Of a stretch of DNA of 55,091 nt, positions 27,948 to 37,100 are shown in pieces (position 1 is the first letter of the stretch; every line of letters starts with the position of its first letter). Source of the stretch: an uncultured Bacilli bacterium (GTDB lineage: Bacteria; Bacillota_I; Bacilli_A; RF39; UBA660); NCBI GenBank assembly GCA_947589435.1, contig CANQBI010000004.1, positions 1-55,091 on the forward strand, given 5' to 3'. Both the position numbers and the translations under genes were made by a program. The notes below the pieces were generated by a model. The model searched no databases and had not been told where the DNA came from. It worked only from the letters and a program-made list of their open reading frames with translations.

Positions 27948-28145
27948 TTAATAAATTTCTTTTATATATTTAACAATATCTTCATCACTTATGTTAAGAA
28001 TTAATATAAGTTTTCTTAATGTTTCAAATGAAGGCCTACTTTTTTCTTTTTCAATTCTTTGCATTTGCCTCCAAGTAATGTCAAGTTTTTCCGCCAGTTG
28101 TTCTTGGGTTAATCCAGCCTTTAACCTATATTCTTTAAATAACAA
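27948..28145 (-). CDS. XRE-family transcriptional regulator divergent from cassette 3
   Basis: 65 aa from a TTG start preceded by AGGTGA. It is almost entirely a helix-turn-helix domain: KAGLTQEQLAEKLDITWRQMQRIEKEKSRPSFETLRKL. It points away from cassette 3 and shares with it the 190-bp region 28146-28337, where direct repeats (TTTTGTGTCTTGCTTT and TTTTGCCTTGCTTT) and two ATGTCAT half-sites in inverted order are possible operators. The same arrangement exists at cassette 2. Confidence 0.88.
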   Translation of the reverse strand: MLFKEYRLKAGLTQEQLAEKLDITWRQMQRIEKEKSRPSFETLRKLILILNISDEDIVKYIKEIY

Positions 28146-28337
28146 TATATCACCTCGTATTTATTATGTCATTTTGTGTCTTGCTTTGTTATGGTATTTA
28201 ATATCATATTTTGCCTTGCTTTTTATTTAAATATAATTTATAATAAATATGACATATAATATCATAAAAGAATAACAAAATGTTATTTTTATATGTATAC
28301 AATAATCGGTATTAGCAACACACAAAAAGGAGGTAAA

Positions 28338-29039
28338 ATGTTAATAAATTTAGAAAATAAAAAAATATATATTGTGATAATAATTCTTTCTATTGTTGTA
28401 TTTGTAACTTTATTTAAATTAGTATTGAAAGATACTCATGCTTATTATAGTTATGACAGTGGTTGGACTCCAATATTTACCGGTAAGGTTGGAAACTTTG
28501 TTGGAGGGGGAGAAAGTGTTAAACAAGGTCCAGTAGATGTAGAAAGTGATGTAAATGTTATATTTTATACTCAAGTATCAAGTGATACTAAAAAATATAA
28601 AGAAAGAAAATTTATGCCAATCGGAGATTATGTTTTAAATAGTGAGGCATCTAATTGCTATCCAGCAAAGGGTAATGAAGTAACTTATGATGGTAATAAT
28701 TATTATAAAGTAAATGAAGATGGAAGTATAAGTATAAAATACACTGAAGCCAAACCAACTCAAGTAACTTGTCGATTATATTATGATATAGATACTTCAA
28801 ATAACAATAATATAGAAGGAGACATATCGGTATACGCTTTTATTAAAGATACTAACGGAAACAAAGAATATAATGGAGATAAATATAAATTTACAAGTAT
28901 TGTAGATAAAACATGGAATTTAGATGGACACGAATGTGATTTTGAAAATAACATAACTAGGTTTGATTATACAAGTGAAACAGGGTTTAGTATTTCATCA
29001 GTTGGATCAAATGTCTGCTTTGCGTATTTTAGTAAATAG
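28338..29039 (+). CDS. Cassette 3 gene A3: membrane-anchored surface protein
   Basis: 233 aa from the ATG at 28338, which follows AAGGAGG. A transmembrane helix (about residues 11-31) leads into DTHAYYSYDSGWTPIFTGKVGNFVGGGE. The ectodomain shares the DVNVIFYTQ, CYPAKG, AKPTQVTCRLYYD and VCFAYFSK blocks with A1 (closest) and A2. Cysteines are kept in the same places. No homologous function is known to me. It is followed 12 nt later by B3 and intact, without a poly-G tract. Confidence 0.8.
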   Translation: MLINLENKKIYIVIIILSIVVFVTLFKLVLKDTHAYYSYDSGWTPIFTGKVGNFVGGGESVKQGPVDVESDVNVIFYTQVSSDTKKYKERKFMPIGDYVLNSEASNCYPAKGNEVTYDGNNYYKVNEDGSISIKYTEAKPTQVTCRLYYDIDTSNNNNIEGDISVYAFIKDTNGNKEYNGDKYKFTSIVDKTWNLDGHECDFENNITRFDYTSETGFSISSVGSNVCFAYFSK

Positions 29040-29051
29040 AAGGGAATAGAA

Positions 29052-30200
29052 ATGAAAAAGAAAATAATGTTAAAAGGTATTGTTATAATATTAATAGTGG
29101 TAGAAGTTATATCATTATACTTATTGTATAACACAGGCAATAAAAATGTATTAGATGAGGTGGTAGCAACATCATTAAAAAATAAGAAACAATCCATAGC
29201 GATAATGGTCCAACAGGATGATAACACATGGAGGGCTGCTGAAAATAGAAATGCTTGGCCAAGTTCGGCAACTCATGGTTTTGTTGGTTCTAAATGTTAT
29301 GATGGAAATGGAGCATTAGTAGAAAGTTTGGATGTACTTAAATTTGATTTAAATACATATACAGCCATAATAAACACAACAAACAGTGTTTATTGTACAT
29401 TATACTTCGCTAAAGGAAAAAATGCTTTAGAACTATTGCAAGAAAAAGGTAAAACAACTTTTGCTAGTGGAAACTTAATCGCAGTAGATGGACTATACCG
29501 TTTTAAAGGAACATATAGTCAAGTATTAAATAATTACATATGTTTTGGAACAACAGTAGAAAGTACATGTACAGGTACTCCAGCAACATATATGTATAGA
29601 ATAATAGGAATATCAAGTGAAGCAGATAATACAATAGGATTATATTCAAGTCAATTAAAAATAATAAAAGCGGTACCATCACTAACAAACCAAGAGTGGG
29701 GTGGCTTCATGTATAACTATCCTGTATGGGAAGAATCGAAATTAAAAGAATATTTAAACACAACATTTCTAAATACGATAAAAAATGGAACTGATGGAAC
29801 ATACTGGAATGGCATAATAAGTCAACATGGATGGTATGTAACAGTTCAAGAAAGTCTGCCAGGAACAGTAGAACCAAAAGATACAACACTTGCAGGAGAC
29901 TCAAATAATATAATAGGGTTAATGTATGCAACAGATTTTAATAATGCTGGAAATTGGTTATTATTAAGTAATGGTTGGACAAATAATTCTCCAGATGGAG
30001 AGTGGACCATGAGTAAATTCGATGATGATGTGGGTTCTGGTGCTTGGTACATTGATCAAAGTGGTTATGTGACGAACGCATATATTGAACGTGAATTATC
30101 AGTTCGGCCTGTCTTCTATCTTAATACAGGAACTAATTTAACAGGAGAAGGAACCAAAGACCATCCATTTATAATATCAGGGGTAATGCCTCAAGATTAA
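29052..30200 (+). CDS. Cassette 3 gene B3: membrane-anchored protein with diversified C-terminus
   Basis: 382 aa; AAGGGA upstream. The N-terminal anchor spans about residues 5-25. The shared ectodomain blocks are SVYCTLYFAKG, VDGLYRFKGT, YICFGT, YMYRIIGI, LKIIKAVPS and IGLMYATDF. The C-terminal block starts at GEWTMSK and ends in LSVRPVFYL; between these, residues differ from B1 and B2 at most positions that correspond to template AAC/AAT codons. VR3 is one codon shorter than the template near its 5' end. Likely the same lectin-like display role. Confidence 0.78.
   Translation: MKKKIMLKGIVIILIVVEVISLYLLYNTGNKNVLDEVVATSLKNKKQSIAIMVQQDDNTWRAAENRNAWPSSATHGFVGSKCYDGNGALVESLDVLKFDLNTYTAIINTTNSVYCTLYFAKGKNALELLQEKGKTTFASGNLIAVDGLYRFKGTYSQVLNNYICFGTTVESTCTGTPATYMYRIIGISSEADNTIGLYSSQLKIIKAVPSLTNQEWGGFMYNYPVWEESKLKEYLNTTFLNTIKNGTDGTYWNGIISQHGWYVTVQESLPGTVEPKDTTLAGDSNNIIGLMYATDFNNAGNWLLLSNGWTNNSPDGEWTMSKFDDDVGSGAWYIDQSGYVTNAYIERELSVRPVFYLNTGTNLTGEGTKDHPFIISGVMPQD
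30011..30108 (+). repeat. Variable repeat VR3 in gene B3
   Basis: It corresponds by position to VR1 and the template. Conserved residues are A-W, G, V/L and V-R; the rest have changed. DNA identity to the template is lower than for VR1, with many non-adenine changes, so homology is supported mainly at protein level. Confidence 0.5.
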
Positions 30201-30320
30201 AATTAGTATAAATACTTGACAAAGTTCGACAGAAATGTCGAATTTTGTCATAATATTAGAAGTTTTGACATGTTTTGTCGAACGACTTGACTTAGAAAAA
30301 AATATCTATAAAATATAGTC
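30195..30320. repeat. 126-bp repeat R, copy 2 (after cassette 3)
   Basis: It begins at the B3 stop. Nearly identical to 15463-15588, with the same long palindrome, the same TTTGTCGAACGACTTGACTTAG segment and the same end ATATAGTC, after which the two loci diverge completely. The sharp shared end suggests a defined element boundary. Confidence 0.85.
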
Positions 30321-30395
30321 TTTGAGATGGGAAATCTCGCCTGCTTTTCAAGGGGGTTTTGAAAAAAATCTTTATTGGAAAGGACGGTGGTGTTT

Positions 30396-30509
30396 ATGGA
30401 TGTGATAATAGGAATATTATTTAAGTTCATATCTTTGATTATAGACAACTTGTTTAAACGCAATAAAAAAGACACTACTTCAGTTCGAATTGATATTCGA
30501 ATAAAGTAG
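30396..30509 (+). CDS. Small hydrophobic peptide, possible type I toxin
   Basis: 37 aa: MDVIIGILFKFISLIIDNLF forms a membrane helix, followed by a charged tail (KRNKKD...). AAAGGA lies upstream. The end of the gene is embedded in an inverted repeat (CACTACTT ... AAGTAGTG), and a second hairpin GATGG-taac-CCATC follows, an arrangement seen in type I toxin-antitoxin loci where an antisense RNA overlaps the toxin 3' end. Identification is tentative. The rest of 30321-30697 holds two more small hairpins and no other gene. Confidence 0.45.
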   Translation: MDVIIGILFKFISLIIDNLFKRNKKDTTSVRIDIRIK

Positions 30510-30697
30510 TGAAATAACCACATTGGCGATGGTAACCCATCTCCATTAATTAGATTATACCAAAATGTTGAATAATATTCAATAAGTAGGTAATTTTGTA
30601 AAATAAAATATTTAATGCCAATTATGTCCAAATGTGTCTATTGTTATTTACTTTAAAATAAAATAGTTATATATTTATTTTTGGTAGGAGTTATATT

Positions 30698-31027
30698 ATG
30701 GCTGATAAAAAATTAGAAGAAGTATTTGATAACTATGATGTTATTTTATTAAATTTTAAAAGTTGTTTTGAAAAATTAGAAGAATATATGTTAAATAATG
30801 AAATGGATTATGATATTTTATTATCTTTTTGTAGTGATATGTTAAAAGAATTAGAGGATGCAGCTTACAATAATGTGGAGTTAGCCGAAACTCTAAACAC
30901 TTCCAATAAAACTGCTTTAATTGAGGGTGCAAATCAAAGATATGAAAAGATAAGAGAACTTCACAATATGTTTATGATGAAAACTGCTAAATTAATAAGT
31001 AGAGAAGAACTAAGTATTCATAGATAA
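30698..31027 (+). CDS. Uncharacterised small helical protein
   Basis: 109 aa, acidic, almost wholly alpha-helical by composition, with no membrane segment and no recognisable motif. GGTAGGAG precedes the ATG. It is convergent with rpmB and separated by a bidirectional hairpin. I considered a DGR accessory (Avd) role because of size and helicity, but Avd proteins are basic and lie beside the reverse transcriptase, so I leave it unassigned. Confidence 0.7.
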   Translation: MADKKLEEVFDNYDVILLNFKSCFEKLEEYMLNNEMDYDILLSFCSDMLKELEDAAYNNVELAETLNTSNKTALIEGANQRYEKIRELHNMFMMKTAKLISREELSIHR

Positions 31028-31028
31028 A

Positions 31029-31070
31029 AAAATAACCCGAAATATAAATTTCTAGGTTATTTTAATTTTT
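31029..31070. terminator. Bidirectional terminator between the 109-aa gene and rpmB
   Basis: AATAACC...GAAAT and ATTTC...GGTTATT form a long stem flanked by an A-run on the left and T-rich DNA on the right, between two convergent genes. Confidence 0.75.
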
Positions 31071-31215
31071 TTGCTTCTCTTGCACTAATAATTACTTTTT
31101 CCCCATTAATTGTCTTTTTTTGTAAATTAGGTTTTTGTTTCATTTTTGTAGCATTTAAAGCATGGCTTCTTAAATTACCTGTTAAAGGTTTTTTATTTGT
31201 TATTTTCTTAGCCAT
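31057..31215 (-). CDS. rpmB: 50S ribosomal protein L28
   Basis: 52 aa from the ATG at 31215, which follows AAAGGAGG on the minus strand. The core KKPLTGNLRSHALNATK and PNLQKKTINGEKVIISA is typical of bL28. It is shorter than the usual 60-odd residues and lacks the N-terminal cysteine found in zinc-binding forms, so this is the zinc-free type. Confidence 0.9.
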   Translation of the reverse strand: MAKKITNKKPLTGNLRSHALNATKMKQKPNLQKKTINGEKVIISAREAKKLK

Positions 31216-31311
31216 AAGAATGCCTCCTTTTTCCTTTAAAAACTTTATCATATATTAAAAGATATGTCAAATGTTTTCAAGTAATGTTATAATATATTTA
31301 GAGGAGTTTTT

Positions 31312-34176
31312 ATGTATATACCACTTAAAGTTACAACTGATTATAGTTTACTGAAGAGTTTAATTAAAATTGAAGATTTAATTAAATTTTGTGTGCAAAA
31401 AAATATAACTAGTTGTGGAATTTGTGATACTAATCTCTTTGGCTCAGTGGAATTTTATGATAAATGTATGGAATTTAATATTAAGCCCATAATTGGTTTA
31501 GAAGTAACTTTAAATGAAAATAATATTTACTTATATGCCAAAAATGAGAAGGGGTATAAAAACTTACTTAAAATAAATAGTATTATTACAGAAAGAAATG
31601 CAAGTATCCGAGAATTACAAGAGTATTCCTCTGATATTTTAGTTATTGTTCCTTATCAAAGTTTAGCCCTATATGATGATGTTAATTTTTATGAAGATAG
31701 ATTTATTGGCTATAAAGATGAGGTAGAACTTAAAAATGCTTTAATAAGAAATTCAAATGTCGTTTATGTAAATGATATTAAATGTTTTTTAAAAGAAGAT
31801 TTAGAATACTTAAAGTATTTAGATATTTTAAATGAAGAAAAGATAAAAACTTATTATGATAATTATTTTAATTTTAATATAAGTGAATTTGATCAAAAAA
31901 CTATTGAAAAAGTAAATAGTATGATTAATATAGAGTTTACGAAGAATAAAAGTTATATTCCGAAATATAATAAAGATATTGATTCTTTAGAATTTTTAAA
32001 AAATTTATGTTTAAAGGGCTTACAAAAAAGATTGAATGGCAAAGTTCCAAGTAATTATTTGGAAAGATTAAAATATGAATTAAGTGTTATTAACAAAATG
32101 GGGTTTGTTGATTACTTTTTGATTGTTTATGATTATGTTTTATATGCCAAAAAACATGATATTTTAGTAGGCCCAGGAAGAGGTAGTGCGGCCGGTTCTT
32201 TAGTAAGTTATGTAATTGGAATTACCGATATTGATCCCATTAAATATAATTTATTATTTGAAAGATTTTTAAATCCGGAAAGAGTATCGATGCCTGATAT
32301 TGATATTGATTTTGATAACACCAAAAGAGATGAAGTAATTAATTATGTTAAAAGTAAATATGGCGAAGAAAATGTTTCGGGAGGTCTTACTTTTGCCACT
32401 TTAAAAACCAGATTAGTTTTAAGAGATGTGGCTAAGATTTTTAAAATTGAAGAAAGACTTTTAAATAAATTTTTAAAAGTTATTGAAGGTAACCTAACTC
32501 TGAAAGATAACTTAAAAATTAAAGAAGTTAATGATTATTTAAAAACTTATCCTGATTTAAAAAATGTTTATAAAATAAGTTTAAAACTAGAAGGTTTAAA
32601 GAAAAATATTAGTACCCATGCGGCAGGAATTGTTATTGCAAATAGACCTTTAGACGAAATTATTCCAATGTACAAAAATAAAGATATTTATTTAAGTGGT
32701 ATTCCCATGAAAAGTTTAGAAAACTTAGGTCTTTTAAAAATGGACTTTTTAGCTTTAAGAAATTTAAGTACAATCAGTAATATTATTAAAAATATTGAGG
32801 GTTTTAATTTGAAAGATATTCCTTTAGATGATAAAGAGGTTTATGATTTATTTAGCAGGGCCGATACCGATGGCATCTTTCAATTTGAAACTAAGGCTTT
32901 TAAAAATATGTTAATTAAATATAAACCGCAAAACTTCAGTGAACTAGTGGCATCGATTGCTTTGGTAAGACCAGGACCAAGCAGGGAATTAGAAACTTAT
33001 ATTAAAAGAAAAATGAAACTCGAAAAAGTCACCTATTATCACGAATCTTTAAAAGACATTTTAGAGGAAACTTATGGGGTAATTGTCTATCAAGAGCAAG
33101 TTATGAGTATTTTAGTTAGGATGGCCTCATTTACTTATGCGGAAGCGGATAATGTAAGGAAAGCCATGGCTGGCAAAAACAGTGAAAGTATTGCGAAAAT
33201 AAAAGATAAATTTATTAGGAAAAGTAGAGAAAATGGTTATGATGAAGCTCTTTCCCATCAAATATTCGAGGCCATCTCCGCCTTTGCTTCTTATGGCTTT
33301 AATAAAGCCCATAGTGTTTCGTATGCCTATGTTTCTTATGAAATGGCTTATTTAAAAGTCCATTATCGGGCCTTATTTACTTTTGAACTTTTAGAAAGTG
33401 TGGTAAGTCCTAATAAAATAAAATTATATTTAAATGAACTTAAAAAATATAATTATGAAATTAAACATGTAAATATTAATATATCCGATTCTAAATATGT
33501 TTTAAAAGAAAATAAGGTGTATTTGCCTTTTACAAGAATTAATAGTTTAAGAAAAGAAAGTATCGGAAGTATTTTAGAAGAAAGAAAGAATAATGGTCTT
33601 TATAAAGATGTCTTTGATTTTTTTGAAAGAACTTATAGTATCTTAAGTAAAAATGACTATAGTATTTTAATTAAAGCCGGAGCCTTAAATGATTTAGGAT
33701 TTAATACCAAAACTTTAATGAATAATTTAGATGCTTTAATAAATTATGGAACTTTATCTAAAGATTTAGGAGAGTATGCTTTAGTTCCCGAAATTAAAGT
33801 TGAGGAAGAATACCCAGAAGATGAGTTAAGAATTAATGAAATAAATGCTTATGATTTTTATATTAGTAATCATCCAGCCTCTAAATATAGTAAAGATGAA
33901 GTAATGAAATTAGAAGATATTAAAGAAAATGTTTTTAAAAATGTTGTGTGTTATGTGATGATTGAAGATATAAGTTTTATTAAGACCAAAACTAAGGAAG
34001 ATATGGGATTTATTAGTGGAAGTGATGAAACAAATTGTTGTGATTTTACCATTTTTCCGAATAAATTTTCCTATATGCAAAATATCCAAAAAAATGATAT
34101 GATAAAAATATGGGGAAAAGTCTCAAAAAGATATGATAAATATAGTATAATAGTAAATAGATTAGTTAAGGAGTAA
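31312..34176 (+). CDS. dnaE: DNA polymerase III alpha subunit, DnaE type
   Basis: 954 aa, shorter than typical DnaE (about 1100). The N-terminal PHP domain is degenerate, without the metal-binding histidines (LKVTTDYSLLKS). The palm contains GPGRGSAAGSLVSYVIG and the catalytic aspartates in MPDIDIDFD. A fingers region (ATLKTRLVLRDV, STHAAGIVI), helix-hairpin-helix and a C-terminal OB-fold follow. In Firmicutes DnaE extends primers before handing over to PolC. It ends 5 nt before polC; in the Firmicutes I know these genes are usually far apart. Confidence 0.95.
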   Translation: MYIPLKVTTDYSLLKSLIKIEDLIKFCVQKNITSCGICDTNLFGSVEFYDKCMEFNIKPIIGLEVTLNENNIYLYAKNEKGYKNLLKINSIITERNASIRELQEYSSDILVIVPYQSLALYDDVNFYEDRFIGYKDEVELKNALIRNSNVVYVNDIKCFLKEDLEYLKYLDILNEEKIKTYYDNYFNFNISEFDQKTIEKVNSMINIEFTKNKSYIPKYNKDIDSLEFLKNLCLKGLQKRLNGKVPSNYLERLKYELSVINKMGFVDYFLIVYDYVLYAKKHDILVGPGRGSAAGSLVSYVIGITDIDPIKYNLLFERFLNPERVSMPDIDIDFDNTKRDEVINYVKSKYGEENVSGGLTFATLKTRLVLRDVAKIFKIEERLLNKFLKVIEGNLTLKDNLKIKEVNDYLKTYPDLKNVYKISLKLEGLKKNISTHAAGIVIANRPLDEIIPMYKNKDIYLSGIPMKSLENLGLLKMDFLALRNLSTISNIIKNIEGFNLKDIPLDDKEVYDLFSRADTDGIFQFETKAFKNMLIKYKPQNFSELVASIALVRPGPSRELETYIKRKMKLEKVTYYHESLKDILEETYGVIVYQEQVMSILVRMASFTYAEADNVRKAMAGKNSESIAKIKDKFIRKSRENGYDEALSHQIFEAISAFASYGFNKAHSVSYAYVSYEMAYLKVHYRALFTFELLESVVSPNKIKLYLNELKKYNYEIKHVNINISDSKYVLKENKVYLPFTRINSLRKESIGSILEERKNNGLYKDVFDFFERTYSILSKNDYSILIKAGALNDLGFNTKTLMNNLDALINYGTLSKDLGEYALVPEIKVEEEYPEDELRINEINAYDFYISNHPASKYSKDEVMKLEDIKENVFKNVVCYVMIEDISFIKTKTKEDMGFISGSDETNCCDFTIFPNKFSYMQNIQKNDMIKIWGKVSKRYDKYSIIVNRLVKE

Positions 34177-34181
34177 CAACG

Positions 34182-37100
34182 ATGGAAGAATTAGTAAGAT
34201 TTTTAAAAAGTATTAAGGTAGAATATAATGATGGTTATAAGGATGTCGTAATTAACAAAGTTATTTATAATAGGGAGACTAAAGTATATACTGTTTATTT
34301 AGAAAGTCCTAAAGTATTAAGTTATGATTTAGTAACTAATCTTTTTAATGCCGCTAAAAAAGGAATAAATGGGACAGATAAATGTTATATTGAACTTCTT
34401 TATAATAGTGTTTTAGATGAAGATATAAAAAATTATACGGATATTTTATTAGAAAATATTATTTTTGAACATCCTTCCATTTCGGGTATCATCAAAGGTT
34501 TTAAAGAAGTTAAAGATAAAGTAATTTATATAGAAGTTATGAGTGAAGTAACTTATCAAGATGAATTATTTAATAAATTAATTACCAATTTAAAAAATTA
34601 TGGTTTAGGAGAATATTCTCTTGAATTCGTCCTAAATAAAGAAGAAAAAGAAGAGATAAAAAAAGAAATTGAGGAAAGCAAAGAAGTAGTTATTCCTAAA
34701 AAGGAAGATAATCCGGTTTTATTTGGGTTTCATAAAGATGGCGAAGTAACGGCCTTAAAAAATATTGTGGGAGAACAAAAAAATGTTATTGTTGAGGGAT
34801 TCATTTTTGGAATTGATGCGAGTGAAAGAAAAGGCCAAAAAGGAACAGCATATATTATCAATTTAAAAGTAAGTGATAAAACGGATAGTTTTTTAGTTAA
34901 ATTTGTTAGATTTAAAAGCGAAGAATACAATCAAATTAAAAAAGGTTTAAAAGTTGGTAATTGGTATCGGATTTATGGTAATGTCGAAATGGATAACTAT
35001 TTAAGACAAATGATTTTAAATGGTAAAGCGATTGAAAAGATTAAAAGTAAAGATGAACTTATTGCGGATAATTCCGAAGAAAAAAGAATTGAACTTCATG
35101 CGCATACCAAAATGAGTGCCATGGATGGGGTGATTGAAGCTAAAGACTTAGTAAAATTTGCTCATAAATTAGGCCATAAAGCGGTCGCCGTAACTGACCA
35201 TGATTGTCTGCAATCCTATCCTGATTTATATCATGCTGTTTGTGATATTAATAAAGGAGTAGAAAAAGAAGAAGATAAATTTAAAGTTATTTACGGGGCT
35301 GAAATGAGTATTGTGAATAACGAAAATGATTTAATCTTTAATTTAAGAGATTATGATTTATTAGAGACTGAGTTTGTCGTATTCGATACGGAAACAACTG
35401 GATTTACGCCTTTTGTTGACCAAATGATTGAAATTGGAGCCGTTAAAATTAAAAATGGGGAAGTAACGGAACATTTTGATGAACTTATAAATCCGGGAAG
35501 ACTTTTACCTAATAAGATTGTGGAACTTACCAACATTACTGATGAAATGTTAAAAGATAAAGATACGGAAGAAAATGTTACTAAACGCTTTCTTGAATTT
35601 GTAGGTGATAGTCCTTTAGTTGCCCACAATGCTAAATTTGATATTGGTTTTATAAGTGCCGCGATGAGTAAATATAACTTAGGAGAATTTAAAAGTACAG
35701 TTATAGATACCATGGGTATGGCGAGAATGTTATATCCCGAATGGAAAAATCATAAACTTTCCACTTTAGTGAAAAATTTAGATGTTCCTTGGGATGAAGA
35801 ATCGCACCACAGAGGAGATTACGATAGTGAAGGAACGGCCATTGCTTTTTATAAAATGAGTAAGGTTTTAAGTAATCGTAATATTGAAACAACGCAAAAA
35901 TTATATGACTCTGTTGACCAAGAAGCTCTTTTAAGATTTTCGCGTCCTTTTCATATGTCCGTTTTAGTCCAAAATAAAGTCGGACTTAAAAATCTCTTTA
36001 AATTAATTAGTTATGCCAACACGAAATATTTATATAAAGGTGACCAAGCCAAACTGCCAAGAAATGAGTTAAATAAACATAGAGAAGGACTTCTTTTTGG
36101 AAGTGGTTGTGTTAATGGGGAAATCTTTAATGCCTCATTTAATAAAGAAGATGAAGAACTTGCCAAAATGATGCAATATTATGATTATATTGAAGTGCAA
36201 CCGCCAGAAGTTTATTCCCATTTAACCCAAATGGACTCTAGTTTAATTAAAAGTATTTCCGATATTTATACCCAAATTAAAAAAATAGTAAGAGTAGCGG
36301 AAGAAGCTGGGGTAATGGTTTGTGCCACTAGTGATGCGCATCATTTAACAAGAGAAGATAAAATATATCGGGATATTATTGTGGCTCAAAGATTCAATGG
36401 TAAACTTCATCCTTTAAATAAAAGAGGGATAACGGTACCAGATATGCATTTTTATACAACAGATGAAATGCTTGAAGCGTTCTCCTTCTTAGGAAGTGAA
36501 AAGGCTAAAGAAATCGTTGTAACTAATCCAAATAAGATTGCTGAAAAGTGCGAAATAGTCGAAGTTATCATTGAAACTGGAGGTGTTCCTTTCTCTCCTA
36601 AAATTGAAAATTCCAAAGAAATTGTGGAAGATATGGTATATACTAAAGCCAAAGAATGGTATGGAGATCCTCTTCCCGATAATATTAAAGACCGTATTGA
36701 ACAAGAATTAAAAGGTATCATCGGTGGTGGTTTTGACGTTATTTATTTAATTGCCCAAAAGTTAGTTAAGAAAAGTAATGATGATGGCTTTTTAGTAGGG
36801 TCAAGAGGTTCCGTTGGTTCTTCTTTTGTGGCGACGATGATGGGCATAACCGAAGTTAATCCTTTGCCTAGTCATTATCGTTGTCCAAAGTGTAAACATT
36901 CTATTTTTAAAGATGATGAGGGTAATGACCTAGCCATTACTTATAGTATTGGTTTTGACCTTCCTGATAAAGATTGTCCAAAATGTGGCACTAAGATGAT
37001 TAAAGATGGAGAAGATATGCCATTTGCGACTTTCCTTGGCTTTAATGCCGATAAAGTACCAGATATCGATTTAAACTTCTCCGATTTAAACCAAGCTGCT

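Noticed and set aside
30698..31027. 109-aa helical protein as a DGR accessory (Avd)
   Set aside because: Size fits, but it is acidic rather than basic, is not near a reverse transcriptase or the template, and shows no recognisable motif.
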